Of a DNA stretch of 64,000 nucleotides, positions 11,589 through 22,700 are shown piece by piece. This stretch comes from Eublepharis macularius. Taxonomy: Eukaryota; Chordata; Lepidosauria; Squamata; Eublepharidae. Each line of letters opens with the position of its first letter. Position 1 is the stretch's first letter. The position numbers and the translations under genes are program-made. The notes under the pieces are model-generated. The model was given only the letters and a program-made list of their open reading frames with translations. It had not been told where the DNA came from and did not search any database. Where the stretch lies: assembly GCF_028583425.1 (NCBI RefSeq), contig NC_072801.1:57489766-57553765 (forward strand). Reading direction: 5' to 3'.

Positions 11589-11808
11589 CATTTCCACACG
11601 TCTTCCCCCCCCCCCCCGAAAAATAGCGCAAAACTTACAGAACGACATGCCTTCATGGTGCGATTTCCCGACATGACTTTGCTTTGTGACTTGAAGACAT
11701 CAGAAAATGCGCCACGAAGCAAAGTCATGATAGAAAATCGTGCCATGAAGGTGCGTTGTTCCGTAAGTTTTGCGCTATTTTTCGGGAGAGGGAGATGTGT
11801 GGAAATGG
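11589..11808. mobile_element. Palindromic hAT-like MITE after gene 1
   Basis: The ends CATTTCCACACGTCTTCCCC and GGGAGATGTGTGGAAATGG pair over most of the 220-bp length. The flanks CTTCTGTC and CCTCTGTC form an 8-bp target duplication. Gene 2 has the single empty site CTTCTGTC at 33489-33500. An 8-bp duplication points to the hAT superfamily. Confidence 0.75.
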
Positions 11809-12494
11809 CCTCTGTCTTTGAGCATGTTGCCATTCTGATCACGTCAAAATCATTTACCCCAAAGAATCTTGTGAATTATCATTTGAAGAGATTGCTGAGA
11901 ATTCATCTTCCTTTGAGATTTTTCAGCCAGGGAACTTTCATCAGGAACCAGGACATGAAGGAAAGTTGTGGGGTCAACTATAAGTTACGTTCAAGATCCA
12001 TGATCAAATCTTCTAACGTATTTTTTTAACTTCAAAAACCAGCTGTGGGGAGGTGATTTGGGTTGGTGTCACAACACTGAGAAAGGGGAGTTTGTTTTCT
12101 CTGTGTGATTTTTCCTGTGAGAAATCCCCCTATGGCTGCTACTGACCCTGCCGAAGGGAGACAAATTCAGTATATGTCCTGGCTTTTTACTTTATTAGAG
12201 CTAATAGGAGAGATTGGATTTGCTATCTGAAAAATGTCCTGTGGGGAAAGGATTAACATCCAGCATCACAACCATGATCCAAAACCCCTCCTCCTCCACT
12301 GCTTTATCAGGTTATAAAATATGGTGAGAAATCTAATCATAGAAGTGCCGTATAGATTTGAGTTGCCCCTTGCATGCCACCCAAAGAGATGTTTATAATT
12401 AATTTTCTTAAATTCCCGGCCATTTCCAGTGATGTGGTAAGAAGTGATAAATAAATCCAATGCCCTAGAGTGTGTGTGTATGTGAGAGAGAGAG

Positions 12495-12725
12495 GGAGGG
12501 AGAGAAAGAGAAGAACCATCGAGTTGCAGCCAACTTATGGAGCCCCCTGCTGGGGTTTTCAAGGCAAGAGACTAAAAAAGGTGGTTTGCCTTTGCCTGCC
12601 TCCGCCTAGTGATCCTGGACTTCTTGGTGGGTCTCCAATCCAAACACGAACCAGGACCGACCCTGCTTAGCTTCTGGGATCTGATAAGGTCAGGCTAGCC
12701 TGGGACATCCAGGTCAGGGCTCAAA
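12495..12725 (-). repeat. SINE with 5S-rRNA-derived head (SINE3-like)
   Basis: Read on the minus strand, the 5' part resembles the 5S rRNA internal promoter (its complement CCTGCTTAGCTTCTGGGATC is visible), followed by a body whose complement reads GGTGGTTTGCC and CAGCCAACTTATGG. It is a transposed copy, not a 5S gene. A partly deleted copy is in the paralogous place at 34500-34612. Confidence 0.7.
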
Positions 12726-12739
12726 ACCTCAGACTTGTG

Positions 12740-14080
12740 ATAAATCAAACCCTCTGAATGTGAGGTCAGCCTACTGAGGGGGACTCTTTGATTCAATCCA
12801 TTATTTGTGATGCTTCAGGCCGAAGGAAATGGCTCAGTTCTTTAGATTGCATGCATTATTTTTACTTCCTCAGTACAATGCTTTATAACACTTACCACTG
12901 TTTTAGTGCTTTTATTCTTTGTATGACTCAGCAGTCAGTGCAGTCTTTTTTATTGCCCCTCGAATGACTGTGTTGGAAGGAATACCCAGAAAGGTAAAAG
13001 GCTGGTCAAAAAGGAAAAGCGGATAGACTTCTCGTCAGATTCCCAACAGGAACAATATTTTTTCCCCAGTGCCTTTGAGGAAACTTCTTATTTTGGAACT
13101 TGCCACAGAGTTATTTAGGATGTATTCACAATGCATTGCACCATCCTTGTATGTCTCAATAAAAATATAAGGAACGTTATGCTTTATTATTCCCTATAAG
13201 TTATATATTTCACAGCAGTATGCTTCTGCTGGTAGAGGCCAGGGAGCAATCAGAAGGCATAACTAGCATTCCTTTACTACAGTGATCATCATGAGCAAGG
13301 GCCAATTTTTTTTAAAAGCCCTATTCCACATCTGACAGAAAAAGTACATCACAAACAACTTGCATTCTTTTGCAAATCTGCAACTAAAAGAGAAACCATG
13401 CTCATTCAGACTAGTAGCCCATTTAATCCAGCATATTTTTCCAACAATACTAGTGATGCCAGAAAGAAGCCCAGCAGTGTGGATACAGAGAGAGAGAGAG
13501 ATCGCAGAAGCACAAAAAAGGGAGACCATATCTCTCCAGCAGAGGGCAGTGTAGAAAAACACACAGTTTAAGCCTGGGGATCACTCGGTGCCTAAAAGGT
13601 ACACTGGCCACACCAATGCCTGAAGGAAGGATCTAATCCTTTACCCTCTGCTCATGTTCACAACCAGCTTCCCTTAATTATCATTAGTTTTTTAAAAAGC
13701 AGAGAAAGATGTCCTGTAGGGAAAAGAAAGCTAGATTGACACATCAGTAGGATTCCAGTGCTGTAAGATGGTCAGCAGATAGACACAAGACGTGGTAGGA
13801 AGGAATGTTATCTATACGACGCAAAATATCATAGAGATATGGAAGAAGAGGAGAGGCTAAATAGAGCATCTCCACCACCACCACCTATGGTGACATACAC
13901 ATGGGAGCTGGAAGTGTAAGACTGTATGTGGTTCTAGGTTTTTCGGGGAGGGGAAACATATGTTGGCCTGGAACAATCCATGGTCTTTGAGCCGAAGTCT
14001 GATGATATTCATTTGACTGTGGTGTTCCAATTTCAAACTGGGATTCAAGTCATGTATCATTCCAATCAGTTGTATCTATA
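12740..14080. other. Intergenic, duplicated, no gene seen
   Basis: Unique-looking AT-rich sequence shared with 34610-35620. An (AG)n patch sits at 13486-13502. No exon-like frame with splice sites was found. Confidence 0.6.
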
Positions 14081-14104
14081 AAAATCTATCATGTCCAAAA
14101 GAGG

Positions 14105-15435
14105 GATTTTGCCATCTCCATGTCTTTCATCTTGGCCACATCCATGTCAGATTTCTTGTCAGACAGACCAGACCCTCAGGGTATTTGGAATAATAGTCAA
14201 CAACTATAAGGTAGGACTGGCCATTGAGGGAAAAAATGTCAGTTGCCAACTTGAACCGGGGCAATTCTGGGATCTCGTGGGAAATCATTGGCTCCCTGCA
14301 GTTGCTAGGCTGAAATTCCTGGCATGGTGCACAATGTTCAACCCGTTGCTCTATGTGAGTATTCATGTTAGGCCAATACATGGTTTGCCGAGCTTGTGCC
14401 TTAGAATTCTGCATGCTTTGCTGGGCAGAGTGAAGCAGGGCCAGCATGTGAGACCGTGCATCTTGGGGGATCAATATTTTAGGGCTAATCATGAGTAAGT
14501 CATTTTCAATCTTGATTTGATCCCAAAGAGGCTGTAAGGACCAGGCCTTATACCGACTAAGACAGAATGCTAAGTTTGAAACTTTGGTTCAGGCCTCATG
14601 TCCTGCAAATTTCTTACTAGGCTTGTTTACGGGAAAGTCCCTAGCTCTGATAATTAACTGCACAGAGCTCTTAGAAGCTCCTAGGCATCCTGAGTGGCCT
14701 GTAATTCTTGGTCCATCCTTGTATGATCTTACAGCAGCTTTAGCAAGGAATCAGTAAGTGGTTCATTATCCACCAAACTATAAATTACTTTGTCCTCATA
14801 AACGGGATCAGATGTAGAGGGCGGAGAGAGCGTGGTAGCTCCGGAAAGGGTGTCTGCTGCCAGCATATCTTTGCCTTTAGTGTCAGCAATCTGGATATAT
14901 TTGGCGCTGTAAGAGCATCCTTTGTACTCGTGCTGTAGCCTTTCCAACAGGCCTGGCAAGAATTGCTTCCCAGCATTTGTAGTCTGACTGGACCATCACC
15001 TGGGCACCAAACATGTACTGATGGAATTTAGTCTTGGCCAAGAGAATCACTAGAAGTTCCTTTTCGATTTGTGCATAGTTTTGCTTAGCCTCTGTCAGTG
15101 CTCTTGAAGCTAAGCAATAGGTTGCTTTTGTTGAAATAGGCATGCTTTAGACGCATCTGCTTGTACCTCCAATTGTTCTCCTGGATCAAAGTATCGGAGT
15201 ACTGGAGCAGTCGGGATGGCTTGTTTGAGACTGTTCATGGCTTCCTACTGTTCAGGCTCCCATTGCCACAGTACAGCATTTCTCAACAGGGCTCACAGAG
15301 GTACAGTCAGACTTGATTCATTTGGTATATATTGGGCCAGACACAGTATAATACCTAAGAGTCTCCGAAGGTCTCTCTTGTCCACAGGTGGGGGCAAATG
15401 AAACAAGACCAACAGGACCAAACTAAATCTCACAG
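14105..15435 (-). mobile_element. Old Ty3/Gypsy pol fragment
   Basis: Minus-strand frames show, from right to left, the end of a reverse transcriptase, an RNase H region (YAQIEKELLVILLA, VQSDYK), an integrase zinc finger (HSAQQS..., EHCAPCQEF) and the start of an integrase core (YLIVVDYYSKYPEGL). It is broken in many places, has no LTRs and is an old fossil unrelated to the young element at 24158-29051. Confidence 0.8.
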
Positions 15436-15462
15436 ATATTAGGAGAGGACCAGACTGTTCCA

Positions 15463-15493
<31 letters not shown>

Positions 15494-15512
15494 CATACAT
15501 ACATACATACAA
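15463..15512. repeat. (CATA)n microsatellite
   Basis: About twelve tandem CATA units lie at the edge of the old Gypsy fragment. Confidence 0.95.
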
Positions 15513-15776
15513 TAAATATACCACAGAGAAGGACCCAGATAGTGTTAAAGGACAAGATTTGGGGTTCCGCTGGGATAGACAGAATTCAGGGATTGGGGAG
15601 TACAGGCTGCATGTCCATGCTCAGGAAGAAGGAAACTCCACCAGCCCTACCCTTGCAATGAAATTTTTATAATGCAGATAACAAAAGTCACAGAGGTTAT
15701 AAACGCCTGTTTTCTGGGTGTGTTTGGAGCAAAGCTATTGAGAGGACACCTCAGAAGGATTAGAGAAGCTGAAAGC

Positions 15777-15834
15777 ATGCCTGTGGTGCCCCCCTTTCTG
15801 GCTGTATTGTTGCTTCACCTGGCTGTGCTACAAG
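15777..15834 (+). CDS. Gene 2, exon 1: signal peptide
   Basis: The ATG sits in AAAGCATGC. The peptide PPFLAVLLLHLAVLQ has a clear hydrophobic core. The donor CAAG|GTGATT leaves one base of a split Gly codon, the phase used by exon 1 of gene 3. The exon was located by this phase logic, not by homology. Confidence 0.75.
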
Positions 15835-16701
15835 GTGATTAGTGCTGTGGGGGTCATTGAAAAGTGTGAGACTCATCCTCTTAGTTCTGCCGTTCCTTTG
15901 TAAAGATTGGAGGGAGGGTAAAAATGAGGTCTTAAATCCAGGAAGAAACAGAGATCCCTGGATTGTCATGTAGAAACAAACGGGGCTTCTTGTCTGTTGT
16001 GCGGCCCTGAGAGGACAGTGGGCGTGGAACATGGTTGGTAATTAGGACACAGGTGATTTTATAATAGGTAACTTATCACAGTGTTCCTGATACCAAGTAG
16101 AAAGCCATATAGTCTAGGACTTAATTTCTAAAACAAAAGGCATGGGGTCTTCCAGGAAGTGCCATCTTTCCTCTGGGATCCTTTCCCCCCCAATTCCAAA
16201 TGTATGAGTAGCTGGACCAATTGTCAGTATGCCAGAAGACACCTTGAAAAGAGAAGAATGATAGAAATGAAAAGATAGTACAAGACTGCTTAACTTGCAT
16301 TGTAGGTCTATGCTTGGCATTCAAAGTGAGTTCCAGAGCTAAGACCCACCATGACTACTAAAAGCAAGGGAATTAAAACTACTGTATGAATTTGAAAATG
16401 GCAAGAAACATATCAATAACCCACTATGCAAGATGTTAGGTTTTTCTTCAAATTGGAGAAGTTTGCAGCCCAGAGTCTTTCCCCTTTGCTAATGTATACA
16501 ATTTTAGTCAAGGCAGTGGGGGGGGGGGTTGTTTCTTGCTTTGAGTATCACCTGACATGTCTTCTCTTCTGGTTTTTCCCTCAGGTGTTGCCCACTCAGA
16601 AGCAGGTATGAGGCCTTTAATAGACTGGAATGAATTTTTGCATACAGATTTTGCAAGTGTGTGTATGAAGGGTGTAAGAATCAAAAAGGGGTGTTTACAA
16701 A

Positions 16702-16775
<74 letters not shown>

Positions 16776-19700
16776 TTCCGTCAAGTGGCCTCCAGCCTAT
16801 GGTGACCTATGGTGACTGTATGAATGAAAGACCTCCAGAACATCCTATTGTTAATATAATTACTTGGATCTTGCAAAATGGAAAAAGTGGCTTCTTTTAT
16901 TGAGACAAGCCATCGTGTTTTAGGTCTTCCTCTTTTCCTACTGCCTTCCAATTTTCCTGGCATTATTGACTTGTCTTCTCGTGATGTTACCAAATTACAA
17001 TAGCTTCAGTTTTGTCATTTTAGCTTCTAGAGAGAATTCAGGCTTGATTTGTTTGATCTAGAACCTACTTATTTGTCTTTTTGGCCATTCACAGTAACCG
17101 AAAAACTCTCCTCCAGCACCACATTTCAAATGAATCAATTTTCTTCTTGTCAGCTGTCTTCATTGTCCAACTTTCAAATCTATACATAGTAATGGGGAAT
17201 ACCATTGTTTGGATTGTCTTGATCTTGGTCCCCAGAGAGACATCTTTATTTTCCAGAGTCCAGCCCTGACCCCGTGTAGTGCCCAGTGTCCACCATCCCC
17301 CCTCCCAGCGGTGACAGCAGCATGGCCCCCACCCCATCTCTCCTGGAGCCCAAGGGAGGCCCAGCTTACCACCTGGATCACGCAGGGATGATGGCGGGTC
17401 CAGCTGCACTCCTTGATGGTCCTCTAGTCTGAGGTTTGGAGAGCTCTTCCCTGACAGAGCATGATGGAGGGGGCCGCCCCAGTTACCCTCTTGAACTCCA
17501 TGCCTCACACTTATCTTTAAGAATCTTTTCTAGTTTCGTCACAGCTGCTCTTCCAACTCTCAATCTTCTTCTGATTTCTTGGTTTTGTGTAGTGGTTAAG
17601 ACTGCAAGACTCTAATCTGGAGAACTGGGTGTGATTCCTCACTCCTCTGCTTGCAGCCAGCTGGTTGACCTTGGGTCAGTCACAGCTCTTCCAGAGCTCT
17701 CTCAGCCCCCACCCACTTCACAGGGTAATTGTTGTGAGAATAATAATAATACACTTTGTAAACCACTCTGAGTGGGCATTAAGTTGTCCTGAAGGGCGGT
17801 ATATAAATCAAATGTTATTATTATAATATTATTATTGGTTGCAGTTTCTTCTTTCGTTGATAATTGACCCAAGGAATAGAATATTTGGAACGGTAACAAT
17901 GGAAAAAAATGGATGCCTGTTTCAGGGTAATCAGTTTCCCTTTCTGGAATGCAGTTCTGATGGGATCAACCTTTCCAATTTTCTGTTCCTCTGGTGGGGC
18001 CTGATGTGGGATAGTGGTACAATCCTGGAGACCTGGGTTCAATTGCTTACTTTACTGTGAAGCTATCTGAGTGTCCTTGGAGCAGTCACCCTACCTCACT
18101 GGATTGTTGTGAGAGTACAGTGGGAAAGGGGAAAGCACACACTGCCCAGAGCTCCTTGAAGGGCAAGATAATAGTGGCCTAAAGAAACAGGCACCTTGTG
18201 AGGATTTTGCCCTATATGGAAAGCAAGACTCTCATATGTTAAAGGGGAGCATTCATGTGACAGTATGCTCATTCTGAATATGACTCATAACTTCCCAAGG
18301 GCTTTCCACTTTACACTGGATTTAAAATAAGCCTCAAACTCAAATGGGAATCACCAGAAGGGCTGTGGGGGAGTCTGCTTGAACACAACCTCTGGCACCA
18401 CTGTAGGAGGACTGGGTTGCCAACTCCATGTTGAGAAATTCCTGGAGCTTTGGGGGGTTGAATCTGGAGAGGGTGGGGTTTAAGGAGGGGAGGGGCCTCA
18501 GCAGGAGTGAGTGCTATAGAGCTCACTATCCAAAGCACCCATTTTCTCTAGGGAACTGACCTCTGTCACTGGGAGATCAGTTGTAATTCCAGGAGATCTC
18601 CAGCCACCATCTTGACGCTGGCAACCCAAGGGAAGGGGAAGGAATTCAGCTCTACTTTCAAAATGGATGGGGGCAGATTTTGTTGCTACACACCACTGCC
18701 CATCCCCTTTTAGTTTTTTAAAGGGATTTTTTGCCTTTCCTTATTCAATTGCCCTGTAGCCTTATGAAATGGTTCAATAGAAAAAATGAAGGGGAAGAGC
18801 AGTTTCCAGGCTGTGCAGGGGGTGGTCCTGGAGAAATAACCGTTCATATCTGTGCTTTTGTGAAGGTGAAACAGGAAGGAAGGAGGGGCTGGGGGGGCAG
18901 TGACAATGAGTGTGCAAGAACAAGGATGGGTGGAGGCCATTCTCTCTGCTGCCACTCCGTCCTCTTGCTGCTGCTGGGATTTTACGAGGCACAATCTCAC
19001 ATCCTTTTGTGGACGCAGCCAAAGTAAAAATGGGTCTGCTCAGTACCTGAATGAGAGACCTCCCGGGAATCTTATCTTAAATGCCTCATAAAGGCAGGGT
19101 AATATCTGTGAGCTGTGAGAATAAAGTGTGGAGCCTGAAGAGGTTATCATCTTCAGGTAAACAAAGGTGTGCCTTGGCATTGGGAGACTTCCTGTCATGG
19201 GCCGTTTCCGTACTACTCACCTTCAATCAGAACGCCACAGAACGTTGCAAACAAACCCCAGAAGATAGCATTTTCTCATGTGAGTTTTGCACGACATTGC
19301 GCATAACTCGCGCAAGAAAACGCTATCTTCCATGTTTTGTTCGCAACGTTTCGTGGTGTTCCAACGGAAGGTGAGTAGTGTGGAAATGGCCCTGCTCGGA
19401 ATGGAAATTGGGAGGGGAGGTGTTTTGTGTAGTGATGGAGACGTGTCTTTGACATACGTGTATGGCAAACAACAAATCGTCGTCTATGTTTTTTCCTTGT
19501 TTGTCAGATCATCTATCCTTTTTCCAGGAAAAACTGGATTGGGAACCAGACCTTGAAGAGCAGTATAGAGCTATTCATTTGCTATGTGGTTCCTTCCATA
19601 AATTTAGGGAAGGCAGTTTCAGTAGATACTAGGAGTTGTTGGCTCACCACACAAAGTAATTGTCCCTCTTGCGAACGTACAATTAATCTCCTTCTGTAAA

Positions 19701-22700
19701 TGGGTCTACTCAGATGGGATACTTTGCTCATTTGACTGGATGTATCATGTCCATCAGTCCTCCGGAAGGCAATCGATACTTCAGGGCATTGCTGCACCTT
19801 CTGATCTTGCTGTGTAATAACTCCTCCTACGTACATATATATGTCTGCTAACTGAAGGCAATAGTTGACAAAGTCAACTCTGGCCCGAAAGCTACAATAT
19901 AAGTCCCAGTTTAAATCTCACAAAAAGGGTAAATAGCGCCTCCCGAGGACTATTTCAGGACTGTATACAAATATACAAAAGAATATCCATATTGAGGGGG
20001 TTGTATTCTGATATTCTTCACTTCTTCTCAGAACCATGTTACTCTGAAGCTGCAAAATGAAACAAGAGTCCAGTGGGATCTTAAATTTATTCAACTCAAA
20101 CTATTAGGAATTAGAGCTCCTTTCATGCATTGCAGGGTACATCCATAAGGCCAATGCTTATATATTTATAAGCCAAACCAGCCTCTCTTTGTGACATCTC
20201 ACCCTCCCCCCTCCCTGTGTGAATATAAATATTTCAGCCTTGTAGGTGTATCCTCCAATGCATTTGATGAAGGGAGTTTGGACTGAAGAAAACTTCTGCT
20301 GGAATAAATACTGTTCATCTCCCAAATGCTACGGGGCTCCTATTTGATCTATGCCTTCGTAATGATTCCATTTTATAATCATTGACCTCCACCCTGCTTC
20401 ATCCTCTCCACCTACACCTTCTTTGCTTTTCAGACTGCGGTCAGAATGGGTCTTGGATTGTTGGGAGGAAACCAGCCAATACCGGAGAGTGGTCCCAGCT
20501 GATCAGCATCCTGTACAATGGCGAGCACTTTTGCGGAGGCTTCCTCATTGCCAAGCAATGGGTGGTGACAGCAGCTCATTGCGTGAATGAGTGAGTATCT
20601 GACGCTCATCACCGAATGGGCATGGTGAAATGCCAGCCAGAAACAGCTGCAAAGGCAGGCTGGTAGCCTGTGGTTTAACAGTCAACAGGGAAGTCTTAGG
20701 GCCAGAATACATGCTCAGGTTTTAACAAGTTGAGTCAGGGTTCCCCAGATCCAATTTGGATTCCCAGCAGCCCCAGTGAAGCTGCAAGGAATGGCTGTTT
20801 TAAAATAGAGGAGAATGGTTTTTTAAAAAGAATAAGATACAAGGCATTACAAGATGAAAAAAGAAGAGGTCTAGTGGTGCCAAATATCAAGTTATAACAT
20901 CAAGCAGCTGGCCTGGTTTGGATCATAAACTGGATTAAAAATCCAAATGATAGATTAATAAGATTAGAAGCGGCCGATCTGACCGAAGGCCTACATAACC
21001 ATCTTTGGCCAAAGAAAAGAACAAGAATACAGCATAAAAGCCATGTAATTAGAGACAGTCTGCTTAAAATCTGGGAATGAGGATCAGTCCTCCAACATCA
21101 CTAGTAATGTCTCCAACTGATGCCTTTTGTGATAAGCGTGTGAGGAAAAGTAATGATTTTATAATTTATCAAGATATTATAATAAACTCTCAAAGAAAAA
21201 TAAAATTGTGACAAGAAATCAGTGAAGAAGGGAAGAAGATACAATGGCTGGTCTATCTTCAGACAATCTCCAGACTAAAAGAAGCTGTCCATGATTATAA
21301 ACTTAACTGATTTTGAAAAGATAATTATCCAGTGGGAGGATCATTTGTTGGGACAAATTTATAAACATTTACTTCAAAATGATACAGAAACAGGACAAGT
21401 CAAAATGTATATACTGAAATGAATCCAAAACTTTGGAGAAGAGATAACATTTCAACAGTGGGAACATTTATGTACGAAGGATATAAAATTTACAACAAGT
21501 CAAACATTAAGAAAAAATTGGTACAAGATGTTTTACCAGTGGTATATTACTCCAAATGACAATGAAAAAATAGATAAGAAGTATATAGTGACATGCTTGA
21601 AGTGTAAGGAAGCGGAAGGCACCTTTTACCATTTGTGGTGGATATGCAAAAAAAAAGTTTTGGAAAGATATACACACTGAGATTCAGAAGATTATAAAAA
21701 TTGATTTTGCTATGAAACCAGAAACTATGTTGTTGGGAATATTGTCAGACAAAGTCAAAAGAATACTACATGAATTATTCAGATATATGCTGATGGTGGC
21801 TTGAGTAGGAGTAGTAGTAATAATATTTGATTTATATACCGCCCTTCAGGACGACTTAACACCCACTCTGAGTAGTTTACAAAGTATGTTATTATTATCC
21901 CCATAACAACAAACACCCTGTGAAATAGGTGGGGTTGAGAGAGGTCCTAGAAGCTGTGACTGACCCAAGGTCACCCAGCTGGCTTCAAGCGGAGGAGCAG
22001 GGAATCAAACCCGGCTCTCTCGATTAGAGTCCCATGCTCTTAACCACTACACCAAACTGGCATTCTAATAATGGCAAGCAAATGGAAAGAGGAAAGAGGA
22101 AGAATACCCAGCTAGATAAAAATGGAAAGACAAAATGACAGAATATGCAGTAATGGCAAAATTAATGATTTATATAAATAGAACACCGATTAAAGAATTT
22201 GAAAAAAAATGGGAAATTTATTTTGCCTATTATAGTTAGAGACTGGAAATAAATGAGACAGATTAATTTAGTAATTTCGGTTACGAACTCTATTAAAAGT
22301 TCTAGAGATGCTGTTTATTTTAAGGTTTAAATTTTAGGGATAGTGTATAAATATATATGTTATTTAATTTGACTAATATAACATAACTAACATGACACAA
22401 TTTACTATGGCCAGTATTTTAACAACTTCTCAGGTTATAATCAGTTTGGATGTAAGATAAGTGTAATAATCAATATTGGTATAAAAACATTTTAAAATAT
22501 AATACAAACATCTTGTGGTTGTTTTAACAATGAGATTTATTAGGAGGGAGAGACAAAATGTTTTGAAGAATGGTTGTATTGCAATTTGAATATGAATTAT
22601 AAATGTTATAGAGTTATTGTGTTGTATTTCTAACAGTCCTTGGAAGGTGTATCTTAACTAGAGATGGGCACGATCCGCATTACAATCGGAAAAAACCCAT

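Larger units (their letters stand above)
420..14105. repeat. Segmental tandem duplication, copy 1 (holds protease gene 1)
   Basis: From about 420 to 14105 the sequence can be followed, exon and intron alike, against 19690-35620. Examples are 430-620 with 19720-19900, 11840-11960 with 33520-33620, 12280-12520 with 34280-34500 and 12860-13560 with 34700-35330. By eye identity in shared parts is around 90%. The copies differ mainly by transposon insertions. The left end may lie further left, hidden by the LTR-like repeat at 75-415. Confidence 0.8.

Noticed and set aside
12610-12725. Possible 5S rRNA gene
   Set aside because: Only part of 5S is present, with changes, and it is joined to a SINE body repeated elsewhere in the window.
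15463-15512. Short regular repeats as a CRISPR-like array
   Set aside because: They are a four-base microsatellite without spacers, in a vertebrate genome.
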